In this document: positions 63,946 through 64,000 of the stretch, one piece after another
How the letters are laid out: each line of letters opens with the position of its first letter
Numbering within the stretch: position 1 is the stretch's first letter
NCBI GenBank assembly: GCA_029224185.1
Contig: CM055194.1
Coordinates: forward strand, 20,404,674-20,468,673
Reading direction: 5' to 3'
From: Karalla daura
Lineage: Eukaryota > Chordata > Actinopteri > Chaetodontiformes > Leiognathidae
Length of the DNA stretch: 64,000 bases
The notes under the pieces: model-generated
The model's input: the letters and a program-made list of their open reading frames with translations, nothing else
What the model was told of the DNA's origin: nothing
The model's database searches: none
Translations under genes and position numbers: made by a program

Positions 63946-64000
63946 CTGGAGAGAGAGAGGGAGAGGGAGACAGGAGAGGAGAGAGAGAGAGAGGGAGAGA
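63946..64000 (-). other. scml2: scml2 intron fragment, (CT)n tract
   Basis: The window ends in a GA-rich (CT on sense) repeat that forms the polypyrimidine tract of the preceding acceptor. Confidence 0.85.

Overview
The window is teleost-like vertebrate nuclear DNA. The genes are split by GT-AG introns, and long AT-rich non-coding stretches carry many GT/CA, GA/CT, GATA/GACA and GGA microsatellites. There are also degraded copies of interspersed repeats that are common in fish. Three genes were identified from their proteins: nhs (Nance-Horan syndrome gene, + strand), rai2 (retinoic acid induced 2, + strand) and the 3' end of scml2 (Polycomb-group Scm-like gene, - strand). The same three genes are neighbours in human Xp22, so this is conserved microsynteny.

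Layout. Positions 1-24524 are the 3' part of nhs intron 1; the first exon with the WAVE-homology domain lies upstream of the window. Eight nhs coding exons follow (24525-24677, 25179-25312, 26050-26112, 28020-28212, 29660-29791, 30956-33691, 34290-34416, 35131-35770). All junction phases agree, giving about 1,391 codons, then a 3' UTR to about 38010. Positions 38010-41730 lie between nhs and rai2 and contain a CTCF-like motif and a tight array of nuclear-receptor half-sites. A probable non-coding rai2 first exon ends at a strong donor at 42078/42079. An 11.5 kb intron rich in GATA/GACA arrays follows. The rai2 coding exon has a short leader with three upstream ATGs, a 517-codon single-exon CDS (53689-55242) and a 3' UTR of about 3.6 kb. 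scml2 converges from the right. Its last three exons (63942-63724, 62784-62621, 61962-61837 on the - strand) encode a Ser-rich linker and the C-terminal SAM domain.

Roles. NHS proteins are WAVE/actin regulators needed for lens and craniofacial development. RAI2 is a nuclear CtBP-binding co-regulator, and both of its CtBP-type motifs are visible here. SCML2 is a Polycomb SAM-domain protein. The last two are transcriptional repressors lying tail to tail.

Main observations for a second look: a TGACCT direct-repeat array (two perfect DR1 elements) upstream of rai2; three upstream ORFs, one per frame, crowded before the rai2 start; three consecutive scml2 splice acceptors each built on a different microsatellite; CTCF-like motifs around rai2; and an unnamed interspersed repeat family with at least four copies. 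No bacterial, phage or CRISPR features are present, and I found no wholly new gene system.
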